From the NCBI RefSeq assembly GCF_013155395.1, contig NZ_JABJWC010000001.1:62001-126000 (forward strand): a DNA stretch of 64,000 nt, written 5' to 3'. A program made the position numbers and the translations under genes. This DNA comes from Komagataeibacter melomenusus. Lineage in GTDB: Bacteria > Pseudomonadota > Alphaproteobacteria > Acetobacterales > Acetobacteraceae. The notes beneath the pieces were generated by a model. It ran no database searches. It saw only the letters and a list, made by a program, of their open reading frames with translations, and had not been told where the DNA came from. Below, piece by piece: positions 44,603 to 55,057 of the stretch (position 1 is its first letter; every line of letters starts with the position of its first letter).

Positions 44603-45208
44603 TCAGGGATAAAGACGTTCGGCCTGCCAGCCGTCCGGCGTGCGGTCCCACACCGCGCGGTCATGCAGGCGGTAGGGGCGGTCCTGCCAGAATTCGAAGT
44701 GCCGGGGCACGAGGCGGAAGCCGCTCCAGTTGGCGGGGCGGGGAATGACGGCATCGGGGTCGGGGTAGCGGGCCTCAAGCTCTGCCACCGCCTTTTCAAA
44801 CACGGCGCGATCCTTGAGCGGATGCGACTGGTTCGAGGCAATGGCGCCAAGACGCGAAATCCTGCTGCGGCTGGCGAAATAGGCATCGGCCTCGGCCGGC
44901 GTAACAGGTTCGACCGGCCCCTCGATGCGGATCTGGCGGCGGATGCTCTTCCAGTGAAACAGCAGGGCAGCGTGCGGGTTCGCCTTGAGTTCGGCAGCCT
45001 TGCGGCTGTTGAGGTTGGTATAGAACACGAATCCCCGCCGGTCCGCGCCCTTGAGCAGGATCATGCGCACCGAGGGCAGCCCCCCGGCAGTGGCGGTGGC
45101 CAGGGCCATGGCGTTGGGGTCGTTGGGTTCATGGGCTTTGGCATCCGCCATCCAGGCCGTGAACAGGTCGAACGGGTCGGCGGCAAGGTCGATCAGGGGA
45201 GAGGTCAT
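44603..45208 (-). CDS. pdxH: Pyridoxamine/pyridoxine 5'-phosphate oxidase
   Basis: A 201-residue FMN enzyme that completes pyridoxal 5'-phosphate synthesis and salvage. Typical parts are [50 protein letters not shown], the QIRIEGPVE strand, [21 protein letters not shown], and the C-terminal [16 protein letters not shown] with the FMN/PLP-binding arginine. The ATG at 45208 follows GGAG; the frame runs 32 codons further upstream through sequence that is not family-like. It supplies the cofactor for the GlyA and decarboxylase enzymes in this window. An inverted repeat (GGGTGCC/GGCACCC, 44529-44561) lies after the stop. Confidence 0.94.
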   Translation of the reverse strand: MTSPLIDLAADPFDLFTAWMADAKAHEPNDPNAMALATATAGGLPSVRMILLKGADRRGFVFYTNLNSRKAAELKANPHAALLFHWKSIRRQIRIEGPVEPVTPAEADAYFASRSRISRLGAIASNQSHPLKDRAVFEKAVAELEARYPDPDAVIPRPANWSGFRLVPRHFEFWQDRPYRLHDRAVWDRTPDGWQAERLYP

Positions 45209-45290
45209 GGGCTCCAGGTTCCGCGGGGCGTTTCGCGCCTGCCGCCCGGCCGGGAGACAGGATGCGAAACATATGGAAACATAAGGTAAG

Positions 45291-45318
45291 TTACCGTGTG
45301 ACAAATATTAGCTACAAT
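45291..45318 (+). promoter_or_regulatory. fabI: Candidate fabI promoter with small palindrome
   Basis: A TACAAT hexamer (45313-45318) preceded by TTACCG (45291-45296) at 16-bp spacing, about 92 bp before the fabI start. The -35 is weak. GGTAAGTTACC, a perfect 5-bp inverted repeat (45285-45295), overlaps the -35 and could be an operator. Confidence 0.35.
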
Positions 45319-45409
45319 TACGGCACGCGGCATCTTGTCCGAAACGGCAGCTTGTGCAACCACGAGGCCGAAAATTTCATCCGTCATTTACCAGTTTAAG
45401 GATAGCAGC

Positions 45410-46249
45410 ATGTCAGACGGCGCACCCAAAATCGCCATCAAGGGTTCATTGATGCAAGGCAAGCGGGGCCTTGTCATGGGTGTTGCGAATGACCGCTCCA
45501 TTGCCTGGGGCATCGCGCGCGCCGTGGCCGAGCAGGGGGGCGAACTGGCCTTTACCTATCAGGGGGAGGCGCTGGGCAAGCGCGTGCGCCCGTTGGCCGA
45601 GACCGTGGGCTCGACGCTGGTGCTGCCATGCGACGTGACCGATGACGCGGCGATGGACGCAACCTTTGCCGCCATCGAGAAGGCATGGGGCAAGATCGAC
45701 TTCCTCGTTCACGCCATTGGCTGGGCGGACAAGCAGTTCCTGCGCGGGCGCTATGTCGATACCCCGCGTGATGCCTTCCTCAAGGCGATGGACATCTCGT
45801 GCTACTCCTTTACCGCCGTTGCCCGCAGGGCGGCGGCCATCATGAACCCGAACGGCTCGCTGCTCACGCTCACCTACCTGGGCGCCGAGCGCGTGATGCC
45901 GCATTACAACGTGATGGGCGTAGCCAAGGCGGCACTCGAGGCCTCGGTGCGCTACATGGCGGTTGACCTGGGTGGCGATGGCATCCGCGTCAACGGCATC
46001 TCGGCAGGCCCGGTCATGACGCTGGCCGCCAATGGCATTGGCGATTTCCGCTACATCCTGAAGTGGAACCAGTACAACTCCCCGCTCGAGCGCAACGTGT
46101 CGCTTGAGGAAGTGGGCGGGGCAGGGCTGTACATGCTCTCCGACCTGTCGGGTGGTGTGACGGGCGAGATCCATCACGTTGATTCCGGCTACCACATCGT
46201 CGGCATGAAGAACCCCACCGCACCGGACATTACGGTCGCGGGCAACTGA
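45410..46249 (+). CDS. fabI: Enoyl-ACP reductase (NADH), FabI
   Basis: A 279-residue short-chain dehydrogenase that finishes each round of fatty-acid elongation. NAD site [11 protein letters not shown] (residues 24-34), catalytic Y156 and Y166 with K173 in YNVMGVAK: the Y-x6-Y-x6-K spacing typical of FabI, including the substrate tyrosine. The C-terminal YHIVGMKNP is conserved. AAGGA lies seven bases before the ATG at 45410; the upstream frame is not coding. FabI is the target of triclosan and isoniazid-type inhibitors. It is followed by aroC 19 bp later, probably in one transcript. Confidence 0.96.
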   Translation: MSDGAPKIAIKGSLMQGKRGLVMGVANDRSIAWGIARAVAEQGGELAFTYQGEALGKRVRPLAETVGSTLVLPCDVTDDAAMDATFAAIEKAWGKIDFLVHAIGWADKQFLRGRYVDTPRDAFLKAMDISCYSFTAVARRAAAIMNPNGSLLTLTYLGAERVMPHYNVMGVAKAALEASVRYMAVDLGGDGIRVNGISAGPVMTLAANGIGDFRYILKWNQYNSPLERNVSLEEVGGAGLYMLSDLSGGVTGEIHHVDSGYHIVGMKNPTAPDITVAGN

Positions 46250-46268
46250 TCGCGGGAAGTCTGCCCTC

Positions 46269-47342
46269 ATGTCGTACAACACCTTCGGCCACATGTTTCG
46301 CGTCACCACCTGGGGGGAAAGCCATGGCCCCGCCATTGGCTGCGTGATTGATGGCTGCCCGCCGCGCATCCCGCTGGATGCAGGCGATATCCAGCCCTGG
46401 CTGGACCGTCGCAGGCCGGGGCAGTCAAAATTCACCACCCAGCGCCAGGAGGCCGATCAGGTCGAGATCCTGTCCGGCGTGTTCGAGGGGCAGACAACCG
46501 GCACCCCCATCTCGCTGCTGATCCGCAATACCGACCAGCGCTCGCGTGATTATGGCGATATCGCCACCCGCTACCGCCCCGGCCATGCGGATGTGGCGTA
46601 TGATACCAAATACGGCATTCGCGACTACCGGGGTGGCGGCCGTTCCTCGGCGCGCGAGACGGCCATGCGGGTCGCCGCTGGTGCCGTGGCGCGCAAGGTG
46701 CTCGGCGCAGGCGTGCGCATTCGCGGCGCCATGGTGCAGGTCGGCCCGCATGCCATCAACCGTGCGCGGCTGGAGTGGGATCTGGTGGATACCAACCCGC
46801 TCTTCTGCCCCGATGCGCAGGCGCTGCCGGTGTGGGAAGAATATCTGGCCGATATCCGCAAGAAGGGCTCATCCATCGGTGCCGTGGTCGAGGTGATGGC
46901 CGAGGGCGTGCCCGCGGGCCTTGGCGCGCCGATCTATGGCAAGCTTGATTCGGACCTTGCCATGGCGCTCATGAGCATCAATGCCGTCAAGGGCGTGGAA
47001 ATTGGCGAGGGCTTTGCCGCGGCCAGTCTGACGGGCGAGGAAAATGCCGACCCCATGCGCATGGAAGATGGCCAGCTCCGCTTTGCCTCCAACCATGCAG
47101 GCGGCGTGCTGGGCGGTATTTCAACCGGGCAGCCGCTGGTGGCGCGGTTCGCGGTCAAGCCCACGAGTTCGATCCTGACACCCGTGCCTTCCGTCACGCG
47201 GGAAGGGGAGAATGTGGATGTGATGACCAAGGGGCGGCATGACCCCTGCGTTGGCATCCGTGCCGTGCCGGTGGGCGAGGCGATGATGGCCTGCGTGCTG
47301 GCCGATCACCTGCTGCGCCACCGGGGGCAGGTGGGAAGCTAG
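46269..47342 (+). CDS. aroC: Chorismate synthase
   Basis: A 357-residue FMN-dependent lyase that makes chorismate, the last common step of aromatic amino acid synthesis. Signature segments are [20 protein letters not shown] at the N-terminus, [30 protein letters not shown] in the middle, and [29 protein letters not shown] in the second half. It begins 19 bp after fabI. Its product feeds the phenylalanine branch enzyme PheA encoded at 14.7 kb. Confidence 0.96.
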   Translation: MSYNTFGHMFRVTTWGESHGPAIGCVIDGCPPRIPLDAGDIQPWLDRRRPGQSKFTTQRQEADQVEILSGVFEGQTTGTPISLLIRNTDQRSRDYGDIATRYRPGHADVAYDTKYGIRDYRGGGRSSARETAMRVAAGAVARKVLGAGVRIRGAMVQVGPHAINRARLEWDLVDTNPLFCPDAQALPVWEEYLADIRKKGSSIGAVVEVMAEGVPAGLGAPIYGKLDSDLAMALMSINAVKGVEIGEGFAAASLTGEENADPMRMEDGQLRFASNHAGGVLGGISTGQPLVARFAVKPTSSILTPVPSVTREGENVDVMTKGRHDPCVGIRAVPVGEAMMACVLADHLLRHRGQVGS

Positions 47343-47361
47343 GCTCCCCACCACAGGCTGT

Positions 47362-47793
47362 TCAGCCTTTCAGCTTCGCATCCAGCGTAATGGTCGCGTT
47401 GAACAGCTTGGAGACGGGGCAGCCCGCCTTGGCTTTTTCGGCCAGTTCCCTGAACTGGGCTTCGGTCGCGCCCGGAATCTCGGCTTCCAGCGTCAGCTTG
47501 GCATGGGTGATGGCAAAGCCTTCGCCCTGCTTGTCGAGCACGATCTCGGATTTTGCATCGAGCGACTTGGCCGTAAGCCCCGCGCCGCCCAGAATGCCCG
47601 ACAGCGCCATGGCAAAGCAGGCGGCATGGGCCGCACCCAGCAGTTCCTCGGGGTTGGTGCCGGGCTTGTCCTCAAAGCGGGTGTTGAAGCCGTAGGGCTG
47701 GTTCCTGAGCACGCCGCTCTGGGTCGAGATTTCGCCCTTGCCGTCCTTCAGGCCGCCCGACCAGTGAGCGGTCGCAAATTTCGTAATCGCCAT
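47362..47793 (-). CDS. OsmC/Ohr-family thiol peroxidase
   Basis: A 143-residue OsmC-like protein, most like the OsmC subgroup rather than Ohr. The two redox cysteines are in AHAACFAMALSG (about C60) and KAGCPVSKLFNATITLD (about C125), and the PEELLGAAHAACFA helix is diagnostic. The family reduces organic hydroperoxides with a reactive cysteine pair. AAGGA precedes the ATG by 10 bases. It converges on aroC, separated by 19 bp. Confidence 0.92.
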   Translation of the reverse strand: MAITKFATAHWSGGLKDGKGEISTQSGVLRNQPYGFNTRFEDKPGTNPEELLGAAHAACFAMALSGILGGAGLTAKSLDAKSEIVLDKQGEGFAITHAKLTLEAEIPGATEAQFRELAEKAKAGCPVSKLFNATITLDAKLKG

Positions 47794-47924
47794 TGCAGTT
47801 CAGTCCTTCATGCAGTTGCAGTGCAGGTGCATCCGGCACCCTTGGGTGACAGTCATCCCTAGCACCGGCCAACCGGCCTGTGACCCCAAAGTTGCATCAC
47901 GATGCATTTGCCGCCGGTTGGGTC

Positions 47925-47953
47925 TTGCAATATGCGCCCAAAACGGCCATATC
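47925..47953 (+). promoter_or_regulatory. rpsB: Possible rpsB promoter
   Basis: TTGCAA (47925-47930) and CATATC (47948-47953) with a 17-bp spacer could be a weak -35/-10 pair about 115 bp before rpsB. A TGCATC/GATGCA inverted repeat lies just upstream. The leader of ribosomal S2 genes often carries an autoregulatory structure; none is obvious here. Confidence 0.25.
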
Positions 47954-48066
47954 CCGCCACGGTCCCACGTTGGGGCCAATTCGCACGTGAAGCCGAGACC
48001 TCTGGTGTCCTTGCAATACAGGGCGTGCTTCACGGAGGATAAACCAGACATAAGGATCTAGCCGAC

Positions 48067-48852
48067 ATGGCGATGCCTGAATTCACCATGCGCCAGCTGC
48101 TCGAAGCCGGCGTGCACTTCGGTCACCACACCCGCCGCTGGAACCCGCGCATGGCGCCGTTCCTGTTCGGTGTGCGCAACCAGGTCCACATCATCGACCT
48201 GCAGCAGACCGTTCCCATGCTGGACCGTGCACTCAAGGCGATCCGTGACACCGTGGCCGGTGGCGGTCGCGTGCTGTTCGTGGGCACCAAGCGCGCTGCT
48301 GCCGACCAGGTGGCCGAAGCCGCCAAGCGTTGCGGCCAGTATTACGTCAACCACCGCTGGCTCGGCGGCATGCTGACGAACTGGAAGACCATCACCGGTT
48401 CGATCAAGCGCCTGCGCGGTATTGACGAGATGCTGGAAAACGGCACCCAGGGCCTGACCAAGAAGGAAGTCCTGGACATCACCCGCGACCGCGAGAAGCT
48501 TGAGCGTTCGCTCGGCGGCATCAAGGAAATGGGCGGCCTGCCCGACATCCTGTTCGTGATCGACACGAACAAGGAAAAGCTGGCGGTTGAGGAAGCCAAC
48601 AAGCTGGGTATCCCGGTTGTAGCCGTGCTGGACAGCAATTCCGACCCGCGTGGCGTGACCTTCCCGATCCCGGGCAATGACGACGCCATCCGCGCCATCG
48701 CGCTGTATTGCGAACTGGTTTCCTCCGCCGTGCTCGATGGCATCTCCGCCGAGCTGGGCGCGTCTGGCGAGGACTTCGGTGCCTCCGAGGAACTGCCGGT
48801 CGACCCCGCCGTGGAAACGGCCGTGACGGAAGCCGCCGCAAGCGCGGAATGA
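48067..48852 (+). CDS. rpsB: 30S ribosomal protein S2
   Basis: A 261-residue S2. Opening [30 protein letters not shown], central [16 protein letters not shown], and [36 protein letters not shown] are all canonical. The C-terminal extension (after about residue 225) is acidic and Ala/Glu-rich, as in other Alphaproteobacteria. AAGGA lies 10 bases before the ATG. It is followed by tsf, the universal arrangement; a stem-loop sits between them. Confidence 0.97.
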   Translation: MAMPEFTMRQLLEAGVHFGHHTRRWNPRMAPFLFGVRNQVHIIDLQQTVPMLDRALKAIRDTVAGGGRVLFVGTKRAAADQVAEAAKRCGQYYVNHRWLGGMLTNWKTITGSIKRLRGIDEMLENGTQGLTKKEVLDITRDREKLERSLGGIKEMGGLPDILFVIDTNKEKLAVEEANKLGIPVVAVLDSNSDPRGVTFPIPGNDDAIRAIALYCELVSSAVLDGISAELGASGEDFGASEELPVDPAVETAVTEAAASAE

Positions 48853-48905
48853 AAACGGGCGCCGGCGTGGCCTGGCCCCGCTGGCGCAACTGACACAGCA
48901 AGGAC

Positions 48906-48929
48906 ACGCCCCGCCCGCTTGCGGGGCGT
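48906..48929 (+). terminator. Stem-loop between rpsB and tsf
   Basis: A perfect 9-bp stem ACGCCCCGC/GCGGGGCGT with a 6-base loop in the 105-bp rpsB-tsf gap, with no T tract after it. It probably acts as a transcript processing or partial attenuation site that sets the S2 to EF-Ts ratio rather than a full terminator. Confidence 0.5.
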
Positions 48930-48957
48930 GCGCCTGTCGTGATGGAGTATCAGCATA

Positions 48958-49863
48958 ATGGCGCAAATTACCGCAGCGCTCGTCAAGGAACTTCGCGAGA
49001 AGACCGGCGCGGGCATGATGGACTGCAAGAAGGCCCTCAACGAAGCCGAAGGCGACATCGAGGGCGCGATCGACTGGCTGCGCAAGAAGGGTCTCTCCGC
49101 CGCCGCCAAGAAGTCCGGCCGTGTAACGGCTGAGGGTCTGGTGGGCGTGGCGCAGACCGATCTGAAGGCCGCCATGGTCGAGATCAACGCCGAGACCGAC
49201 TTCGTTGCCCGCAACGAGCATTTCCAGAACTTCGTGTCCGAAGTGGCGCATGCCGCACTCACCGTGGGCGACGATCTGGAAAAGCTCAAGGGCGCCGTGC
49301 TGAAAAGCGGCCGCACCGTGGCCGATGAACTGACGCACCTGATCGCCACCATTGGCGAGAACATGTCCATCCGCCGCGCACGCGTGCTGAGCGTGCCCTC
49401 GGGCGTGGTCGCCACCTACGTGCATGGCGCGGTCAGCCCCGGCCTGGGCAAGATTGGCGTCCTGGCCGCTGTCGAAGCCCCGAGCGCAAGCGAGGCGCTG
49501 GAAGACCTGGGCCGTCGCATCGGCATGCATGTCGCCGCCACCCGTCCGGCAGCACTCGATGTTGACAGCGTTGACCCGCAGGCGCTCGAGCGCGAGCGCG
49601 CGGTGCTGGTGGAGCAGGCCAAGGCTTCGGGCAAGCCCGATGCCATCATCGAGAAGATGGTCGATGGCCGTATCCGCAAGTTCTATGAGGAAGTCGTGCT
49701 GCTTGAGCAGATCTGGGTGCATGATGGCGAAAGCCGCGTGCGCAAGATCGTTGAGAAGGCAGGCGCCAAGCTGAAGGGCTTCGAGCGCTTCCATCTGGGC
49801 GAAGGCATCGAGAAGGAAGAAAACGACTTTGCCGCTGAAGTGGCGAAGGCTGCCGGCAACTGA
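48958..49863 (+). CDS. tsf: Elongation factor Ts
   Basis: A 301-residue guanine-nucleotide exchange factor for EF-Tu. The N-terminal UBA-like part [37 protein letters not shown] and the next [15 protein letters not shown] segment with TDFVA (contacts EF-Tu) are intact; the coiled-coil and C-terminal [24 protein letters not shown] follow. GGAG lies 9-10 bases upstream of the ATG. It belongs to the rpsB-tsf operon; recO starts 49 bp after its stop. Confidence 0.97.
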   Translation: MAQITAALVKELREKTGAGMMDCKKALNEAEGDIEGAIDWLRKKGLSAAAKKSGRVTAEGLVGVAQTDLKAAMVEINAETDFVARNEHFQNFVSEVAHAALTVGDDLEKLKGAVLKSGRTVADELTHLIATIGENMSIRRARVLSVPSGVVATYVHGAVSPGLGKIGVLAAVEAPSASEALEDLGRRIGMHVAATRPAALDVDSVDPQALERERAVLVEQAKASGKPDAIIEKMVDGRIRKFYEEVVLLEQIWVHDGESRVRKIVEKAGAKLKGFERFHLGEGIEKEENDFAAEVAKAAGN

Positions 49864-49912
49864 TCACGTTGCCGGTTTCCGGTTTTCTTTTGGCAAGGGC
49901 GGGGGCTTCCTG

Positions 49913-50704
49913 ATGGAATGGGAGGCACCCGCCCTTGTGCTTTCTGCCGCACCCTATGGCGAGGGCAGCGCCATCGTGCATGTGCTGACCGGCGAGCACG
50001 GCCTTTATCACGGCCTTGCCCGTGGCGGCTCGTCAAGCCGGGGGTGCGCGGTCTGGCAGACCGGCAACCTGGTGCGCGCGCGCTGGGTGGCGCGGCTGTC
50101 CGAGCAGCTGGGCAATATCTCGGCCGAGGTGGTGCATGCATCCGCCGCGCGCATTCTTGATGACCCGCTGCCGCTGGCCATGCTGGCGTCGCTATGCGCG
50201 CTGGCCGATGGCTGCCTGCCCGAGCGCGAGCCGCATCCCGCCATCTTTCAGGGGCTGGCCAGCCTGCTGGCGCGCATCAGCCTCGACCCGCACTGGGCCG
50301 TGGCCGAGGCCATGCCTGAAATCGTGCGCTGGGAACTGATGCTGCTCTCCGATCTGGGCTTCGGCCTCGATCTGGGCCACTGCGCCCTTGGTGGCCCGGA
50401 TGATGACCTGCGCTGGGTCTCGCCGCGCACGGGGCGCGCGGTATCGGACGACCGGGCAGGGGAATGGCGCCACCGCCTGCTGCCGCTGCCCCGCTTCGTG
50501 CAGCACCCGGGTGAAATCGGCACCCCGCAGGACTGGTATGACGGCCTGCGCCTGACCGGGCATTTCCTGCAACGCGATGCGTTTGGCCAGCGCCACCGCC
50601 CGGTGCCCGAGGCCCGATTCAGGCTGCAAGACCTGATCGCGCGCGCAGCCGGTATTGCACCCTTAGCACCCCCGGCAGAGACCCCGCCCGCCCCGCCGGG
50701 CTGA
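49913..50704 (+). CDS. recO: DNA repair protein RecO
   Basis: A 263-residue RecO that loads RecA with RecF/RecR at gaps. It starts [39 protein letters not shown], the N-terminal OB-fold, and continues with a helical domain that includes [23 protein letters not shown]; in many homologues this region has four zinc-binding cysteines, but only one (C-A-L) remains here. The C-terminal 15 residues are Pro/Ala-rich. The ATG at 49913 fits the family; the frame starts earlier, inside the tsf 3' end. Downstream lies parC, 59 bp away. Confidence 0.9.
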   Translation: MEWEAPALVLSAAPYGEGSAIVHVLTGEHGLYHGLARGGSSSRGCAVWQTGNLVRARWVARLSEQLGNISAEVVHASAARILDDPLPLAMLASLCALADGCLPEREPHPAIFQGLASLLARISLDPHWAVAEAMPEIVRWELMLLSDLGFGLDLGHCALGGPDDDLRWVSPRTGRAVSDDRAGEWRHRLLPLPRFVQHPGEIGTPQDWYDGLRLTGHFLQRDAFGQRHRPVPEARFRLQDLIARAAGIAPLAPPAETPPAPPG

Positions 50705-50763
50705 TACACCATTGGACAAACCGTAAAGTTTCGCTATCTGTTCACCTGCGGGAGGAAGATTGC

Positions 50764-52980
50764 ATGCCTGTGGACCCAACAGTCGGCCATATTGAAGATA
50801 CCAAGCTGGCCGATGCGCTGAGCCAGCGCTACCTGGCCTATGCCATGTCGACCATCATGTCGCGCTCGCTGCCCGATGTGCGCGACGGGCTGAAGCCCGT
50901 GCACCGGCGCATGATCTACGCCATGCAGCAGCTCAAGCTTGACCCCACGGCGGGCTTCAAGAAATGCGCCCGCGTGGTGGGTGACGTGATCGGTAAATAC
51001 CACCCGCATGGCGATGCCTCGGTCTATGAGGCGCTGGTAAGGCTGGCGCAGGATTTTGCCGTGCGCTACCCGCTGGTGGAAGGGCAGGGTAATTTCGGCT
51101 CGATCGATGGCGATAACGCCGCCGCCATGCGCTACACCGAATCCCGCCTGACTGCCGTGGCCAAGGCCCTGCTTGAAGGCATTGACGAGGACAGCGTCGA
51201 TTTCCGCCCCACCTATGATGGTGAGGAGCAGGAGCCGGTCGTGTTGCCCGCTGCCTTCCCCAACCTGCTGGCCAACGGGGCGGCGGGCATTGCCGTGGGC
51301 ATGGCCACCTCCATCCCGCCGCATAACGTAGGCGAGATCTGTTCGGCAGCCCTTGCGCTGATCCGCAAGCCATCCACCACCACGCTTGAGCTGCTTGAGC
51401 ACATGCCGGGACCGGATTTTCCCACCGGCGGCGCCATTGTGGAGGATCGCGACGCCATCGCCCGCGCGTATGAGACCGGGCGCGGCTCCTTTCGCATCCG
51501 CTCGAAGTGGGACGTGGAACAGGGCCGGTTCGGCACATGGCATATCGTGGTGACCGAGATCCCGTATCAGGTGCAGAAATCACGCCTGATCGAGCAGGTG
51601 GCCGACCTTATGGAGCAAAAGAAGCTTCCGCTCCTGGCCGATATCCGTGATGAAAGCACCACCGACATCCGCCTGGTGCTCGAGCCCAAGTCACGCGGCA
51701 TCGAGCCTGCCGTGCTGATGGAAACGCTGTTCCGCGCCACCCAGCTTGAAAGCCGCTTTGGCCTGAACATGAACGTGCTCGGCGCCGATCAGGTACCCGG
51801 CGTGCGCAGCCTGAAGGACGTGCTGCAGGCCTGGCTCGACCACCGCCATGACGTGCTGCTGCGCCGCAGCACCAACCGGCTGCAGGCGGTCAACCGGCGG
51901 CTGGAAATTCTTGATGGCTTCCTTGCCGTCTATCTCAACCTTGATGAGGTCATCCGCATCGTGCGCGAGGAGGATGATGCCAAGGCAGCGCTGATGGCTA
52001 CTTTCAGCCTGACGGAACTGCAGGCGGATTCCGTGCTCAACATGCGCCTGCGCAGCCTGCGCCGGCTGGAGGAAATGGAAATCCGCGCCGAGCATGCCAA
52101 GCTGAGCGCGGAAAAGCAGTCCCTGCAGGACCTGCTGGGCCAGGAAGGGCTGCGGTGGAAGCGCATCGCAGCCGAAATCAGGGACATCCAGAAGAACTTT
52201 GGCAGTGGCGCGCTTGGTGCCCGGCGCAGCACGCTGGCCGAGCCGCCGCCCGAGATCGATGTGGAAGCCGCCCTGCCGGTCGAGCGCGATCCGCTGACGG
52301 TCATCCTGTCACAAAAGGGCTGGATCCGCACCGTGCGCGGCCACGGGCAGGACCCGCAGGCCCTCAAGTTCAAGGAAGGCGACGGGCCGGGCATGGCGGT
52401 GGAATGCCACAGCAACGACCGGCTATGCGTGTTCGCCACCGATGGCCGCGCCTTTACGCTGCGCGTGGCCGACCTACCGCGTGGCCGGGGCGATGGCCAG
52501 CCGCTGCGCCTGCTGATCGACCTGTCGAATGACGAGGACATCATCACCATGTTCCCGGTTGATGACAGCGCAAAGCGCCTGCTGGCCTCAAGTGCCGGGC
52601 GCGGCCTCGTGGTGACGGAATCCGCCATGACGGCGGAAAAGCGCACCGGCAAGCAGGTGCTGAACCTCAAGGAAAACGAAAGCGCGCTGGTCTGCGCGCC
52701 TGCTGGCGGCGATCATGTGCTGGTACTGGGGCAGAACAGGCGCATGCTGGTCTTCCCGCTTGATCAGTTGCCCGAAATGACGCGCGGCCTTGGCGTGATC
52801 TTGCAGAAATACAAGGAAGGTGGCCTGCGTGACGTTGTGGTGTTCACGGCGGCAACCGGCCTGGCCTGGCCCGACCCCAACCGTACCCGCCCCTTTGCTG
52901 ATGTAAAGGAGTATCTGGGCAAGCGCGCCGATACCGGCAAACCGGCCCCCACCTGGGCCACCCGCAAGCCAAAGGGCTGA
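50764..52980 (+). CDS. parC: DNA topoisomerase IV subunit A
   Basis: A 738-residue type IIA topoisomerase subunit that decatenates daughter chromosomes with ParE. Catalytic tyrosine Y124 sits in [10 protein letters not shown]. The quinolone-determining region reads [15 protein letters not shown], with Ala (A85) at the position of E. coli S80 and Glu (E89) at E84. The C-terminal domain lacks the GyrA-box of gyrase (QRRGGKG), which supports ParC over GyrA. Length is close to E. coli ParC (752). A strong terminator follows the stop codon. Confidence 0.94.
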   Translation: MPVDPTVGHIEDTKLADALSQRYLAYAMSTIMSRSLPDVRDGLKPVHRRMIYAMQQLKLDPTAGFKKCARVVGDVIGKYHPHGDASVYEALVRLAQDFAVRYPLVEGQGNFGSIDGDNAAAMRYTESRLTAVAKALLEGIDEDSVDFRPTYDGEEQEPVVLPAAFPNLLANGAAGIAVGMATSIPPHNVGEICSAALALIRKPSTTTLELLEHMPGPDFPTGGAIVEDRDAIARAYETGRGSFRIRSKWDVEQGRFGTWHIVVTEIPYQVQKSRLIEQVADLMEQKKLPLLADIRDESTTDIRLVLEPKSRGIEPAVLMETLFRATQLESRFGLNMNVLGADQVPGVRSLKDVLQAWLDHRHDVLLRRSTNRLQAVNRRLEILDGFLAVYLNLDEVIRIVREEDDAKAALMATFSLTELQADSVLNMRLRSLRRLEEMEIRAEHAKLSAEKQSLQDLLGQEGLRWKRIAAEIRDIQKNFGSGALGARRSTLAEPPPEIDVEAALPVERDPLTVILSQKGWIRTVRGHGQDPQALKFKEGDGPGMAVECHSNDRLCVFATDGRAFTLRVADLPRGRGDGQPLRLLIDLSNDEDIITMFPVDDSAKRLLASSAGRGLVVTESAMTAEKRTGKQVLNLKENESALVCAPAGGDHVLVLGQNRRMLVFPLDQLPEMTRGLGVILQKYKEGGLRDVVVFTAATGLAWPDPNRTRPFADVKEYLGKRADTGKPAPTWATRKPKG

Positions 52981-53001
52981 AAAGAGAACAGCTTCAGGGA
53001 A

Positions 53002-53039
53002 CGCCGCCTGTGCCCAAACAGGCGGCGTCTTACTTTTTA
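53002..53039 (+). terminator. Rho-independent terminator after parC
   Basis: An 11-bp stem ACGCCGCCTGT/ACAGGCGGCGT with a 6-base loop, then CTTACTTTTT. It begins about 20 bp after the parC stop and reaches into the last codons of the opposite-strand transferase gene, so the two convergent genes share it. Confidence 0.8.
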
Positions 53040-53839
53040 TCCATACCCGGTTGCGGCGGATGGAACAGGTCATCGGGCAGGAAGGCGCTGTCCTGCGGCT
53101 GCGCGGCATCAGGCTGGCTCAGGTCCAGGTCATGCCACACGCCGCGCGTCATGATCTGGGCGGGGCGGAAACGGGCCTTGTAGGCCATCTTGTGGCTCTC
53201 GCTGATCCAGTAGCCCAGATACAGATAGGGCAGGCCCAGCGCGCGGGTATATTCGATCAGTTGCAGCACCGCGAACGTGCCCAGCGAGCGCGCGGGCATG
53301 CCGGGCTCAAAAAAATCGTAAACGGCGGACAGCCCATCATCAAGCTGGTCGACAAGCGCCACGCAGACCAGTCGGGCCGCCGCGTCACGGAACTCGATCA
53401 TGAAGGTCTCGACCGTCGTATCCTCGATCATGGCGCGGTAATCGGGGAAGGTCATGGAGGCCATGTCGCCGCCGTCATGCCGGGTGGCCTGATAGGCGCT
53501 GAACAGGTTGAACTGCTCGGGTGTGGCATGGGGCGGCACGCGTGCGCTGCATAGCCCCTTGTTGCGCGCGAGCACACGGCGCTGCGTGCGGCCGGGCGCA
53601 AAGCGGGCCACCGGCACGCGGATGGGCGTGCAGGCGGTGCAGTTGGCGCAGACTGGGGCATAGGCAATGGTGTGGCTGCGCCTGAACCCCGCGCGTGACA
53701 GCCGGTTATGGAACGGCACGGCCTCGGGGCCGCCAATTTCGGTCACGACCTTGCGCTCCATGCGCCCCGGCAGGTAGGGGCAGGGCATGGGGGCGGTGGT
53801 ATAGAACAGTTGTGGGTGCCGTGGCGATGTGTAGGTCAT
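53030..53839 (-). CDS. Aminoacyl-tRNA-protein transferase (Ate1/Bpt family)
   Basis: A 269-residue transferase that adds Leu or Arg to N-terminal residues and so marks proteins for the ClpS/ClpAP N-degron pathway. The N-terminal half carries the cysteine motifs PCPYLPGR and CANCTACTPIRV; the C-terminal GNAT-like half has FMIEFRDAAARLVCVALVDQLDDGLSAVYDFFEP and YLGYWISESHKMAYKARFRP. In Alphaproteobacteria Bpt (Leu) and Ate (Arg) proteins are hard to separate by sequence, so no symbol is given. Its stop codon overlaps the parC terminator. Confidence 0.9.
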   Translation of the reverse strand: MTYTSPRHPQLFYTTAPMPCPYLPGRMERKVVTEIGGPEAVPFHNRLSRAGFRRSHTIAYAPVCANCTACTPIRVPVARFAPGRTQRRVLARNKGLCSARVPPHATPEQFNLFSAYQATRHDGGDMASMTFPDYRAMIEDTTVETFMIEFRDAAARLVCVALVDQLDDGLSAVYDFFEPGMPARSLGTFAVLQLIEYTRALGLPYLYLGYWISESHKMAYKARFRPAQIMTRGVWHDLDLSQPDAAQPQDSAFLPDDLFHPPQPGMDKK

Positions 53840-53984
53840 GCGCTCTCCACCAGCCGGAAAACGGAAAAAAGGCAGCCCCGCAACCGGAAAGACAGACTGC
53901 CCGTATGCTTATACGGTTACCATATCTCCCCGGTTGCAGGCATCAACTATCCGGCGGCAGGCAAAAGAGCGCTTTCCGGCCGGA

Positions 53985-55040
<1,056 letters not shown>

Positions 55041-55057
55041 TTATGATGCGGTAACAC

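Noticed and set aside
48058-49794. 578-residue open frame antisense to rpsB and tsf
   Set aside because: Shadow of two certain translation genes.
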